Shown: positions 51,357 to 60,474, counted from the stretch's first letter. The stretch is 64,000 nucleotides of DNA from Streptomonospora mangrovi (GCF_027604915.1 NZ_JAJAQC010000001.1:62001-126000), one strand, 5' to 3'. Program-made: numbers and translations. The notes: generated by a model from the letters alone, not told the origin.

Positions 51357-51605
51357 GCCCCCGACCCGCCGAGGGGGTGACCCCCCGGCGGCCGTCGCGG
51401 CCATGAACTCGGTCACATCCACCCGCCGCCGCGACGCCCGCAGCACCTCCCGGCGGCACCCGCCCCGCGCCCGCCGCCGCCCGATCCCGCGTGTCCGCCC
51501 AGTTCACGGGCCCGAGCCTCCGCGCGCCGCGCGGGCAGCGGGCCATCGGCCCGCCGGGCGGCCGCGCCCACGGTGACGCGGGCCTCCCTCCCCCCGGTCG
51601 ACGTA

Positions 51606-51648
51606 CTACACGTCGTAGTTCTACGATTCGTAGTACTACGAGTCGTCG
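51606..51648 (+). promoter_or_regulatory. Three tandem palindromic operator-like repeats upstream of cydA
   Basis: Three 13-bp units start at 51606, 51621 and 51636, an exact 15-bp period: CTACACGTCGTAG, CTACGATTCGTAG (a perfect palindrome) and CTACGAGTCGTCG. The consensus is CTACGAnTCGTAG. They lie 30-72 bp before the cydA ATG, where a promoter is expected, in an otherwise empty 321-bp gap. The motif is not a Rex site. The binding protein is not known. Confidence 0.7.
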
Positions 51649-51677
51649 ATGACTCTTAGGCGGTTGGAGAGGCGGGC

Positions 51678-53129
51678 ATGGACGCTCTGGATCTCGCACG
51701 GTGGCAGTTCGGCATCACCACGATCTACCACTTCCTATTCGTGCCACTGACGATCGGCCTGTCCGTCATCGTCGCGTCGCTCCAGACGGCGTGGTACCGC
51801 ACCGGGAAGCACCAGTACCTCCAGGCCACCAAGTTCTTCGGCAAGCTGTTCCTCATCAACTTCGCCATGGGCGTGGTGACCGGGATCGTGCAGGAGTTCC
51901 AGTTCGGCATGAACTGGAGCGAGTACTCGCGGTTCGTCGGCGACGTGTTCGGCGCCCCGCTGGCCATGGAGGCGCTGCTCGCGTTCTTCCTGGAGTCGAC
52001 CTTCATCGGGCTGTGGATCTTCGGCTGGGACAAGCTGCCCCGCAAGGTCCACCTGGCCTGCATCTGGGCGGCGGCCATCGGCACCAACCTCTCGGCCTAC
52101 TTCATCCTGGCGGCCAACGCCTGGATGCGCCACCCGGTCGGCTACACCCGCGACCCCGAGACCGGGCGCGCCCAGCTCACCGACATCTGGGCGGTGCTGA
52201 GCAACAACCAGGCGTGGTCCACCTACCTGCACGTCGTCTCGGCCGCCTTCATCACCGCCGGCATGTTCGTCGCGGCGGTGAGCGCCTACAAGCTCTGGCG
52301 CAACCGCGCCGAGGCGGGCGAAGGCGCCGAGAGCCGCCGGGCCGGGCGCGAGCGGGAGCTGTTCCGCGCCACGCTGCGCGCCGGGATGGTCGTCACCCTG
52401 CTCGCCGGGGTGCTGGCCGTCTACTCCGGCGACCACCAGGCCAAGCTCGCCGCCGCCTACGAGCCGATGAAGCTGGCGGCGGCCGAGGCCCACTGGGAGA
52501 CCGAGGAGGGCGCGCCGTTCTCCACGTTCGCCGTCGGCGACACCGAGGAGCGGCTCAACGTCATCGACGTCACCGTGCCCCACGTCCTCAGCTTCCTGGC
52601 CACCGGCGACATCGACGGCACCGTGCACGGCATGAACGACCTCCAGGCCGAGTACGAGCGCCTCTACGGCGAGGGCGACTACATCCCCAACGTCTTCGTC
52701 CTGTACTGGTCCTTCCGGCTCATGATCGGCCTGGGGCTGTTCAGCGTGGCGGTGGCGGCGCTGGGGCTGTGGCTCACCCGGCGCCGGGAGCTGCCCCGCA
52801 CCCGCTGGTTCTACTACGCGGCGGTGCTGTCGCTGCCCACCGCCCTGGCCGCCAACATCCTGGGCTGGGTGCTCACCGAGATGGGCCGCCAGCCCTGGAC
52901 CGTCCACGGCGAACTGCTCACCGCCGCCAGCGTCTCCCCCGGGGTCAGCCTGGGCACGGTGGCGTTCTCCCTGGCCACCTTCACCGCGATCTACGGCGTG
53001 CTGGCGATCGTGGAGGCCGGGCTGCTGTGGCGCTACATCAAGGCCGGCCCCTCCCACGTGGTCCCCGACCGGGACGACGACGAGGAGGGCACCGCCGCCG
53101 ACGCCCCCGTTCCGGCCTTCGTCTACTAG
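51678..53129 (+). CDS. cydA: Cytochrome bd ubiquinol/menaquinol oxidase subunit I
   Basis: 483 residues, polytopic membrane protein carrying hemes b558, b595 and d; oxidises quinol and reduces O2 to water. Heme-ligand region FGITTIYHFLFVPLTIGLSV, then TGIVQEFQFGMNWSEYSRFV with the GRW-like quinol region, FLESTFIGLWIFGWDKLP, and WVLTEMGRQPWTVHGEL. The length agrees with the short Q-loop form found in actinobacteria. The ATG at 51678 has GGAGAGG upstream. First gene of cydABDC, downstream of the triple palindromes. Confidence 0.97.
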   Translation: MDALDLARWQFGITTIYHFLFVPLTIGLSVIVASLQTAWYRTGKHQYLQATKFFGKLFLINFAMGVVTGIVQEFQFGMNWSEYSRFVGDVFGAPLAMEALLAFFLESTFIGLWIFGWDKLPRKVHLACIWAAAIGTNLSAYFILAANAWMRHPVGYTRDPETGRAQLTDIWAVLSNNQAWSTYLHVVSAAFITAGMFVAAVSAYKLWRNRAEAGEGAESRRAGRERELFRATLRAGMVVTLLAGVLAVYSGDHQAKLAAAYEPMKLAAAEAHWETEEGAPFSTFAVGDTEERLNVIDVTVPHVLSFLATGDIDGTVHGMNDLQAEYERLYGEGDYIPNVFVLYWSFRLMIGLGLFSVAVAALGLWLTRRRELPRTRWFYYAAVLSLPTALAANILGWVLTEMGRQPWTVHGELLTAASVSPGVSLGTVAFSLATFTAIYGVLAIVEAGLLWRYIKAGPSHVVPDRDDDEEGTAADAPVPAFVY

Positions 53130-53138
53130 GAGCCGACC

Positions 53139-54200
53139 GTGGAACTGCTTCCCCTCATCTGGTTCGTCGCCATCGCGGTGCTGTGGGTCGGCTACCTCGT
53201 CCTCGAAGGGTTCGACTTCGGCGTCGGGATGCTGCTGCCGGTCATCGGCCGCGACAACACCGACCGCCGGGTCATGATCAACGCCATCGGCCCGGTCTGG
53301 GACGGCAACGAGGTCTGGCTGATCACGGCGGTGGGCGCGATGTTCGCCGCGTTCCCCGCCTGGTACGCCTCGGTCTTCAGCGGGTTCTACCTGCCGGTGC
53401 TGGTCATCCTGGTCGCGCTGATCCTGCGCGGCGTCGCGTTCGAGTACCGGGGCAAGGGCGACACCGCGCGGTGGCGGGCGTGGTGGGACCGCGCCATCGT
53501 CTTCGGCAGCGCGGCCCCGGCCGTGCTGTGGGGGCTGATCCTCGCCAACATCGTGCGCGGCGTGCCGATGGACGCCGACGGGATCGTCTCGGCGGGCCCG
53601 GCCGACCTGCTCAGCCCTTACGCGCTGCTGGGCGGGCTGACGACCCTGGCGCTGTTCGCGCTGCACGGCGCGGTGTTCCTCACCCTCAAGACCGCCGGAC
53701 CGGTGCGGGCGCGCGCCCGGGCCGCCGCGCTGCGCTGCGCCGTGGTGGCCGTGCCGGCGGCGGCGGGGTTCCTGGCCTGGACGCAACTGGCCTACGGCGC
53801 CGCCTGGACCTGGCCGGTGGCGGCGGTGGCCGCCGCCGCGCTGGTGGCGGCGGTGCCGCTGGTGGCGGGCGGGCGCGAGGGGTGGTCGTTCACCGCGACG
53901 GCGCTGGCGATCGGCGCGAGCACCGTGGTGCTCTTCGGCTCGCTGTTCCCCGACGTGCTGCCGTCCACGACCGACCCCGCCTACAGCCTCACGGTCGCCA
54001 ACGCCTCCTCGGCCGACTACGCGCTGACGGTGATGACGTGGGTGGCGGTGGTGTTCCTGCCGCTGGTCATCGCCTACCAGGCGTGGAGCTACTGGGTGTT
54101 CCGCAAGCGGGTGAGCCGGGAGCACATCGAACCGGCGCCCGCCTATGGTGGCTCTCACACGGCGCCGGGAACGGCGGCCGACGCCGGCGCCGCCGGCTGA
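53139..54200 (+). CDS. cydB: Cytochrome bd oxidase subunit II
   Basis: 353 residues, eight or nine transmembrane segments. VLEGFDFGVGMLLPVIG, GPVWDGNEVWLITAVGAMFA and FAAFPAWYASVFSGFYLPV are the family hallmarks; the acidic residue in the first motif and WDGNEVW near heme b595 are conserved. GTG at 53139 with AGGAG, 9 bp after cydA, so co-translated with it. Confidence 0.97.
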   Translation: MELLPLIWFVAIAVLWVGYLVLEGFDFGVGMLLPVIGRDNTDRRVMINAIGPVWDGNEVWLITAVGAMFAAFPAWYASVFSGFYLPVLVILVALILRGVAFEYRGKGDTARWRAWWDRAIVFGSAAPAVLWGLILANIVRGVPMDADGIVSAGPADLLSPYALLGGLTTLALFALHGAVFLTLKTAGPVRARARAAALRCAVVAVPAAAGFLAWTQLAYGAAWTWPVAAVAAAALVAAVPLVAGGREGWSFTATALAIGASTVVLFGSLFPDVLPSTTDPAYSLTVANASSADYALTVMTWVAVVFLPLVIAYQAWSYWVFRKRVSREHIEPAPAYGGSHTAPGTAADAGAAG

Positions 54201-54257
54201 GGACGGCCCCGCGCCGCCGCGCGACGCTTCTCCCGCACCCACCAGAACGGACCCGCC

Positions 54258-56387
54258 ATGAAGCCCCTCGACCCCCGGCTCGTACGGACGGCGCGCGCCG
54301 TCCGGGTGTACCTCGCCGTGACCGTGGTCAGCGGGGTGGCCGTCACCGGGTTCGTACTGGCGCAGGCGTGGCTGCTGTCGCACGTGATCTCGGGCGCGGC
54401 CGAGGGCGCGGGGGCCGCCGAGCTGTCGTGGGCGATCACGGCGGTGGCGGCGGTCGCCGTGGGGCGCGCGGCGGTGGCCTACGCGGCGGAGGCGGCGGCG
54501 CTGCGCTCGGCGGCCAAGGCGAAGTCGGAGCTGCGGCGGCGGCTTGTCGCCCACGTCACGGGAACGGATGCGGGCGGCGCGGACGTTACAGACCTTGACG
54601 GGGACGAACCGCAGGGTTCGATGGGTTCAACAGACGCCCGGAGGCCCAGGGGGTCCTCGGGGGCGGAAGCGGTCTGGTTGTCAGGGCAGGCCGGTTCCGA
54701 AGAGGGGACGAGCACCCCACGCGCCGGAGAACTGGTCACACTCGCCACTCGTGGCCTCGATGCGCTGGATGATTACTTCGCCCGGTATCTCCCGCAACTG
54801 GTGCTGGCGGTGCTCGTCCCCGTCGCCGTCCTGGTGGTCGTGGCGGGGGCGGACTGGATCTCGGCCGTGGTCATCGCGGTCACGCTGCCGCTGATCCCGA
54901 TCTTCATGGCGCTGGTGGGCTGGCACACCCAGGCGCGCACGCAGCGGCAGTGGCAACTCCTCAACCGGCTCGGCGGCCACTTCCTGGACGTGGTGGAGGG
55001 GCTGCCCACGCTGGCGATCTTCCGGCGGGCCAAGGCGCAGGCGGCCATCATCCGGCGGATCACCGACGAGCACCGGCGCACGACGATGTCGACGCTGCGG
55101 GTGGCGTTCCTGTCGGCGTTCGTGCTGGAACTGCTGTCGACGCTGGCGGTGGCGCTGGTGGCGGTGGAGATCGGCATCCGGCTGATGTACGGGATGCTCG
55201 ACTTCCAGACCGCGCTGCTCGTGCTCATCCTCGCCCCGGAGGCGTACCTGCCGCTGCGCGAGGTCGGCGCCCGCTTCCACGCGAGCATGGAGGGGGTGGC
55301 GGCTGCGGAGCAAGTGTTCACGGAGTTGGAGAGGCGACGAGCGAGCGGAGTGGGCGACGGCGACAGCGAAGCCCTTCACCCGGCGCCCGCGCAGCGCGCG
55401 AGGAGCCGATCGCTCCAGGAAAGCACTGAGTTGGAGAGGCGACGAGCGAGCGGAGCGGGCGCTGCCGAGAGCGAAGCCGACCCGCAGCACCCGCAAAGCG
55501 GAGCGAGGAGTCGATCACTCCAGGAAAGCACCGCGTTGGAGAGGCGACGAGCGAGCGGAGCGGGCGACGGCGACAGCGAAGCCCCCCACCCGGCGCCCGT
55601 GGAAAGCCTTTCGCTCCACCAAGACAGTGAGTCGGAGCGCCACAAGGCACTCGATGAACGTTCCACTGCTCCCTGGATCCGTCTCGACCAGGTGACACTT
55701 ACCTATCCCGGACGTGACATCCCCGCCCTCGACCGCGCGTCCCTCGTGATCGAACCCGGCAAGTCCGTCCTGCTCATGGGACCCAGCGGCTCCGGCAAGA
55801 GCACGCTGCTGTCCCTCCTGCTGCGGTTCCTTGAGCCCACCTCCGGCCGGGTCCTGATCCGCGAACCCGGTGCCTCCGGCACTCCCGACACCCCTGACAC
55901 CGAGGACGGCTGGATCCCCTTGGACGACGTGCCGCCGGACCGGTGGCGCCGACGCATCGCGTGGGTGCCGCAGTCGCCCTACCTCTTCGCCGACACCGTC
56001 GCCGACAACATCCGCCTCGGCGACCCCGACGCCGACATGGACGCCGTGCGCCGGGCCGCCGAACTGGCCGAGGCCGACACCTTCATCCGGGCTCTGCCCC
56101 AGGGCTACGAGACCCCCCTCGGCGAGCGCGGCGCCCGCCTCTCGGCCGGCCAGCGGCAGCGGATCGCCGTCGCCCGCGCGTTCCTGCGCGACGCCCCGAT
56201 CGTGCTGCTGGACGAGCCCACCGCTCACCTGGACCCCGACAACGCCGCCGCCGTCCGCGTCGCCGTGCGCCGGCTGCTGGCCGAGCGCACCGGCGTGGTC
56301 GTCGCCCACGACGCCCACTGGGCCGACGCGGTGGACGAGGTCGTGGCCGTGCGCTCCGGCCGCGTCGAACCGGGGGTGCACTCGTGA
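54258..56387 (+). CDS. cydD: Heterodimeric ABC exporter subunit CydD with two in-frame insertions
   Basis: 709 residues, against ~550-590 for the family. CydDC exports cysteine/glutathione and is needed to assemble cytochrome bd. The ABC transmembrane domain is at ~1-350 and the ATPase at ~470-709 (LLMGPSGSGKSTLLSLLLRF, LSAGQRQRIAVARA, IVLLDEPTAHLD). Two additions are unusual: residues ~101-154 split the segment RRRLVAHV ... AGELVTLATRG, and residues ~356-460 in the linker contain three tandem 35-residue repeats beginning ELERRRASG. Both inserts are of lower GC than the rest and keep the frame. The stop overlaps the cydC GTG (GTGA). Confidence 0.93.
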   Translation: MKPLDPRLVRTARAVRVYLAVTVVSGVAVTGFVLAQAWLLSHVISGAAEGAGAAELSWAITAVAAVAVGRAAVAYAAEAAALRSAAKAKSELRRRLVAHVTGTDAGGADVTDLDGDEPQGSMGSTDARRPRGSSGAEAVWLSGQAGSEEGTSTPRAGELVTLATRGLDALDDYFARYLPQLVLAVLVPVAVLVVVAGADWISAVVIAVTLPLIPIFMALVGWHTQARTQRQWQLLNRLGGHFLDVVEGLPTLAIFRRAKAQAAIIRRITDEHRRTTMSTLRVAFLSAFVLELLSTLAVALVAVEIGIRLMYGMLDFQTALLVLILAPEAYLPLREVGARFHASMEGVAAAEQVFTELERRRASGVGDGDSEALHPAPAQRARSRSLQESTELERRRASGAGAAESEADPQHPQSGARSRSLQESTALERRRASGAGDGDSEAPHPAPVESLSLHQDSESERHKALDERSTAPWIRLDQVTLTYPGRDIPALDRASLVIEPGKSVLLMGPSGSGKSTLLSLLLRFLEPTSGRVLIREPGASGTPDTPDTEDGWIPLDDVPPDRWRRRIAWVPQSPYLFADTVADNIRLGDPDADMDAVRRAAELAEADTFIRALPQGYETPLGERGARLSAGQRQRIAVARAFLRDAPIVLLDEPTAHLDPDNAAAVRVAVRRLLAERTGVVVAHDAHWADAVDEVVAVRSGRVEPGVHS
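55323..55637 (+). repeat. Three tandem 105-bp in-frame repeats within cydD
   Basis: Units start at 55323, 55428 and 55533 (period 105 bp = 35 codons); the first two are complete and the third diverges in its last third. Each begins with (G)AGTTGGAGAGGCGACGAGCG. Units 1 and 2 carry an inverted repeat at the same place: GGAGC-CGATC-GCTCC (55402-55416) and GGAGT-CGATC-ACTCC (55507-55521), a compensatory C-G to T-A change. This suggests the repeat was a structured DNA/RNA element before or while being translated. Confidence 0.9.
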
Positions 56388-58246
56388 CCGACTCCACCGC
56401 CCGCACCTCCCCCGCCACCCCTGCTCCTCCCCCGCCCGCTCGGGGCCGCGACCCGCTGTGGCGGATGATCGCGCTCGCGCGCCCGCGCGGCACCCGCTTC
56501 GCGCTGGGCGTCCTGCTGGGCGCGCTGGCGGCCGGGTCCGGGGTCGCCCTGCTCAGCGTGGCGGCCTGGCTGATCGCCCGCGCGGCCGAGCACCCGCCCA
56601 TCACCGCGCTCAGCGTCGCCGTGGTGGCCACCCGCGCCCTCGGCGTCTCGCGCGGCGTCACCCGCTACCTGGAACGCCTGGTCACCCACGACGCCGCGTT
56701 CCGCACCCTGGCCGACGTGCGGGTGCGGGTCTACGAGCGGCTGGCGCGCACCGAGCCGGTGCGCCGGTTCCGCTCCGGCGACCTGGTGTCACGGCTGGTC
56801 AGCGACACCGACGCTACCCAGGACCTGCTGGTGCGCGGGTTGACCCCGCCGCTGGTGGCCGTGGTCACCGGTGGGGCGACCGTGGTGTTCTGCACGGTGC
56901 TGCTGGTGCCCGGCGGGCTGCTGCTGGGCCTGGGCCTCGTACTGGCCGGGCTGGCGGTCCCGCTGGTCGCGGCGGCCCTGGGGCGCGGGCCCGGGCGGCG
57001 CCAGGCGGCGGCGCGCGGTGAGCTGTCCACGGCGCTGGTCGACACGCTGTACGGCGCGCCGGACCTGGTGGCCTACGGCGCGATGGACCGCGCGGTGCGC
57101 CGGGTCACCGACGCCGACGCCGAACTGACCCGGATCGCGCGGCGCGACGCGGCCCTGCTGGGGTTCGGCGCCGGCGCCACGGCGCTGATCACGGGATTGA
57201 CGGTGTGGGGGACGCTCCTGCTGGGGGTGGCCGCCGTGGAGGGGGAGTCCCTCAGCGCGATCTCGCTGGCGGTGCTCGTGCTGACCGCGCTGGCGGCGTT
57301 CGAGGTCGTGGCGCCCCTCCCGGCGGTGGCGGCGCGGCTGGGCGCCATCCGGGCGGGCGGCGAGCGGCTGTTCGACGTCCTGGACACCCCGCCCTCGATC
57401 GCCCCGCCCAGGGGCGCCGCCGACTCGGACGGCCCGGACGGATCGGGCGGACCGGGCGGGGAGCCCGCCGAGGGCGAGGCAGGTGCCGGCGCCGACACCG
57501 ACACGGCGCTGGCCTCCGGCGCCGACACCGGGCTGCGGGTGCGGTCGCTGCGGGTGCGCTACGCCCCCCACGAGCCGTGGGCGCTGGACGGGGTGGACAT
57601 CGACGTCCCGGCCGGGCGCACGGTCGCGGTGGTGGGGCCCAGCGGCGCGGGCAAGAGCACGCTGGCCGCCGTCCTGCTGCGCTTCCGCGACCCCGACGCG
57701 GGCACGGTGGAACTGGGCGGGGCCGACATCACCGCGCACCCGGCCGACGCCGTGCGGGCGGTGGTCACCGGGGTGCCGCAGGACCCGCACATCTTCGCGA
57801 GCACCGTGCGGGAGAACCTGCGGCTGGCGGCGCCGGGCGCCGACGACGACCGGCTGTGGGCGGCGCTGGAGCGGGCGCGGCTGGCCGACGAGGTGCGGGC
57901 GATGCCCCAGGGGCTGTCCACCGAGGTGGGCTCCCACGGGCTGCGGCTCAGCGGCGGCATGCGGCAGCGGCTGGCGCTCGCGCGGGCGCTGCTGGCGGCC
58001 CCCCGGGTGCTGGTGCTGGACGAGCCGACCGCCCACCTGGACCCCGACACCCGCGACGCGGTCGTGGCCGACCTCCTGGCGGCGGCGGAGGGGTACTCCA
58101 CGCTGCTCATCACCCACGACATGGCGGGCCTGGACCGGGTGGACGACATCTACGTGGTGTCCGAGGGGCGGGTCGTCCAGCACGGCACGCACGAGGAACT
58201 GGCCGCCCAGCAGGACGGGTGGTACGCGGCCGCGCTGAAGGTGTGA
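56384..58246 (+). CDS. cydC: Heterodimeric ABC exporter subunit CydC
   Basis: 620 residues. Partner of CydD. Six-helix transmembrane domain (LLSVAAWLIARAAEHPPITA, VVATRALGVSRGVTRYLERL, RFRSGDLVSRLVSDTDATQD), a Gly/Asp/Glu/Ala-rich linker of ~45 residues around 340-390, and a complete ATPase (VAVVGPSGAGKSTLAAVLLR, LSGGMRQRLALARALL, VLVLDEPTAHLDPDT). GTG start in the cydD stop. The linker is long, but lacks the repeats seen in CydD. Last gene of cydABDC. Confidence 0.95.
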   Translation: MTDSTARTSPATPAPPPPARGRDPLWRMIALARPRGTRFALGVLLGALAAGSGVALLSVAAWLIARAAEHPPITALSVAVVATRALGVSRGVTRYLERLVTHDAAFRTLADVRVRVYERLARTEPVRRFRSGDLVSRLVSDTDATQDLLVRGLTPPLVAVVTGGATVVFCTVLLVPGGLLLGLGLVLAGLAVPLVAAALGRGPGRRQAAARGELSTALVDTLYGAPDLVAYGAMDRAVRRVTDADAELTRIARRDAALLGFGAGATALITGLTVWGTLLLGVAAVEGESLSAISLAVLVLTALAAFEVVAPLPAVAARLGAIRAGGERLFDVLDTPPSIAPPRGAADSDGPDGSGGPGGEPAEGEAGAGADTDTALASGADTGLRVRSLRVRYAPHEPWALDGVDIDVPAGRTVAVVGPSGAGKSTLAAVLLRFRDPDAGTVELGGADITAHPADAVRAVVTGVPQDPHIFASTVRENLRLAAPGADDDRLWAALERARLADEVRAMPQGLSTEVGSHGLRLSGGMRQRLALARALLAAPRVLVLDEPTAHLDPDTRDAVVADLLAAAEGYSTLLITHDMAGLDRVDDIYVVSEGRVVQHGTHEELAAQQDGWYAAALKV

Positions 58247-58364
58247 GTCCGGCTGTCCACAGGGAAGAGATCGGTGTGGCGCGGCGGGTGCGCCGCTTCC
58301 AGCATGGAAGCAGACCGGCCGCCCACCCGGGGCGGCCGGCACCCTTCGCCCCCGGAGGTGCGCC

Positions 58365-58859
58365 ATGGGTGTGCCCGCCCTGGTCCTGACCGCCGCGCTG
58401 CTCACCGTCCTCGCCCCGCCGCCGTCCGCCCCACCCGCTCAGGAGGCCGCCATGCACGACCTGTCAGGCTTCGCCGTCGCCCATCTGCCCGAGGGCACCG
58501 GTGAACAGGTCACCGACTTCCACACCGAGTGGGAGGACGTCGCGTTCGCCTCGCGGGTGTGGGAGCGCCCGCTGCCCGAGGGCGGCTACAGCGTCGACCT
58601 CAAGGTCAACGTCATGCGGGGCGAGCGGCTGACCGACCTCGCGGCGGTGCGGGCGTTCCTGACCGACTACCACGAACGCGACCCCGCCGACTGGCCGCTC
58701 ACCGCGTTCCAGCACGGCGGTGATCCGGGCCTGCACGGGGGCGGGCTGGCCTTCTGGTCCGACGAACCCGGTGTGGCGGTCGAGGTCCGGCTGGATCCGC
58801 ACCGCTTCCCCGAATCCGAACTGATGGCCACGGCCTTGGGCATCCAGCGCACCGACTGA
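58365..58859 (+). CDS. Hypothetical secreted protein
   Basis: 164 residues with a hydrophobic N-terminus (ALVLTAALLTVLAPPPSAPP), a probable signal peptide. The mature domain (~30-164) has mixed alpha/beta character with DFHTEWEDVAFASRVWERPL, GGYSVDLKVNVMRG and GLAFWSDEPGVAVEVRLD, and no cysteines. I do not recognise a named family. The ATG at 58365 has GGAGG 6 bases upstream. Internal Met at MHDLSGF could start a cytoplasmic form, since many homologues may lack the leader. Confidence 0.7.
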   Translation: MGVPALVLTAALLTVLAPPPSAPPAQEAAMHDLSGFAVAHLPEGTGEQVTDFHTEWEDVAFASRVWERPLPEGGYSVDLKVNVMRGERLTDLAAVRAFLTDYHERDPADWPLTAFQHGGDPGLHGGGLAFWSDEPGVAVEVRLDPHRFPESELMATALGIQRTD

Positions 58860-59159
58860 TCCGGCGTGCGGGCCGCCGTTCCGGCGGCACCGCGCGCCGC
58901 CACGGTCACCCGGGGGCGCCCCCGTTGGCACCACCACGCCCATCGGCGCGGCCCGCCCATGAGCCGCACCCCGCGTTCGCCGCACACCGCACCGCCGCCT
59001 GCACACCCGGCGGACGCCGCACCCGGTGAAACGCCGGCGCACCGGTCGGAGGCGCATCGCCCGCTTCGGCGGGCCGGGTTCCCCGCGCCCCGCACCGGCC
59101 GCGCTGTGCGACCGCTCTGTGCCGCCGCGCTGTGCGGCCACACGCTGCGACCGCCTCCG
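58860..59159. other. Intergenic gap between convergent genes
   Basis: 300 bp between the secreted-protein gene and the DUF1707 gene. No gene, clear terminator or repeat was found; open frames are short and Arg/Pro-rich. Confidence 0.5.
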
Positions 59160-59813
59160 CTACCCCCAGTCGGCCCACGCCGTCCAGTCGTCCACCCGCC
59201 GCCGGTACCTCACCTTGACGGAGCCGCCCTTGACGTTGCCGGAGATCCGGAAGTGCGGCGCGGGCGGGGCCGGCACCTGCGGCACCTCGCTGTCGAGGCT
59301 GCCCAGCCATGACGTGTCGATCTCCGTCTGGGCGGTGGCTTCCTCAGGGAGGATGATCTTGGCCTGGCCCCACGGCGCGTGCAGGTCGATCTCGATCACG
59401 TCGCCGAGCAGGGTGGCGTGGCGGAAGTCCAGGCGGATCTGGCCGTAGGGGTTGCTCACCTCCACCCTGCGCGGCACGTACCAGTTGCCCCGGCGGGCGA
59501 TGGTGCCGGCCTTGGCGCGTATGACCAGCGGGGTGTCGGCCTGGGCCGCCTCGGCGCCGCGCCGTGGGGTGATCCCCGCCGAGGGCGGCGCCACGCGTCC
59601 GCCGGGGAGGTCGGCGGTGATGGGTTCGAGTTCGGCGTAGGTACGCGCGCTGTAGGTGCGGTCGAGCCGCTCCTCAAGCTCCTCCAGGGTGATCCGCCCT
59701 TCGCCGGCGGCCGCTTGGAGGATCCGGGCGACGGCGTCGCGATCGCGGTCGGACGCCCGCATGGCGCGGGCGGGGTGGTGGTGAGGGCTTGTGCTGTCTG
59801 CGTTGGCTTCCAT
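59160..59813 (-). CDS. DUF1707/LiaF-like domain protein
   Basis: 217 residues. N-terminal DUF1707 helical domain (MRASDRDRDAVARILQAAAG, ITLEELEERLDRTYSARTYA) and a C-terminal beta-rich region like the LiaF/cell-wall-active-antibiotic-response fold (GNWYVPRRVEVSNPYGQIRL, VIEIDLHAPWGQAKIILPE). No transmembrane helix is evident, so it is probably cytoplasmic or peripheral. Function unproven; envelope-stress sensing is a family-based guess. ATG start at 59813 after GGAGG. Confidence 0.85.
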   Translation of the reverse strand: MEANADSTSPHHHPARAMRASDRDRDAVARILQAAAGEGRITLEELEERLDRTYSARTYAELEPITADLPGGRVAPPSAGITPRRGAEAAQADTPLVIRAKAGTIARRGNWYVPRRVEVSNPYGQIRLDFRHATLLGDVIEIDLHAPWGQAKIILPEEATAQTEIDTSWLGSLDSEVPQVPAPPAPHFRISGNVKGGSVKVRYRRRVDDWTAWADWG

Positions 59814-60084
59814 ACGACCTCCGCTCCGCTCTCATGGTAGGGCGGGCGCGGGACCGGTTCCGGTGCCCGTTTCGGTCGCCGCCGGGCCCGCGCGTCCGAG
59901 AACCACCCCTGGGCGCTCGCGTACCGGCGGGCGCCCCGGGCCGCCCGAGGACCCTCCTCGCTCCGCACACGGCCCCTCGGACCCGCCGGGAACGCCTGCG
60001 GCGGCGCCCATGCCGCCGATCCGGCACTCCGGGCCGGGCGCACATGCCACCATGCAAGGGGCTCGCCCGCATGTGCGTTCGCGC

Positions 60085-60474
60085 ATGCGGCGCATCCTTG
60101 AGAAGCTACGGCCGACCGCCGTGCGCATCGGCACCGGCGAGGTTGAGGAGTGGGAGCAGACGGTGGGACACCTGACCCTGGCCGAGCACGCGGCCCGCGT
60201 GATGCAGCGCGAGGCCGACCGGCGCGGCGTCACCCTCGAAACCGACGCCGAGCCCCCTGCCGAACTCCCCGAGGAGTTGCGCCCGTGGTCCTGCCGGGTG
60301 GCCGGAAAGGGCTGGTGCGTGTTCGCCGCCCTCGACTGCCCCGCCGAGATCAGCACCCCCGCCCAACGCGAGTTCCTTCCGCTGTCCCAGGTGCTCGGCT
60401 CCACATGGTGCGTCATGGGCGGCACCGGCTCGGTGCGGGTCCACACCGGCGGCATGGCGCCCGAGTCGGCGTAG
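60085..60474 (+). CDS. Hypothetical small protein
   Basis: 129 residues from an ATG at 60085; a start at 60052 would add eleven residues. The first half is helical (RRILEKLRPTAVRIGTGEVE, HLTLAEHAARVMQREADRRG) and the second half is beta-rich with three Cys (WSCRVAGKGWCVFAALDCPA). No family recognised and no Shine-Dalgarno for either start. Codon pattern and composition support coding. Divergent from the DUF1707 gene. Confidence 0.5.
   Translation: MRRILEKLRPTAVRIGTGEVEEWEQTVGHLTLAEHAARVMQREADRRGVTLETDAEPPAELPEELRPWSCRVAGKGWCVFAALDCPAEISTPAQREFLPLSQVLGSTWCVMGGTGSVRVHTGGMAPESA

Noticed and set aside
51606-51648. Possible CRISPR or minisatellite upstream of cydA
   Set aside because: Three 13-bp palindromes with 2-bp gaps at a promoter are better explained as operators.
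55323-55637. Possible CRISPR array
   Set aside because: Units are 105 bp, contiguous without spacers and in frame with CydD.
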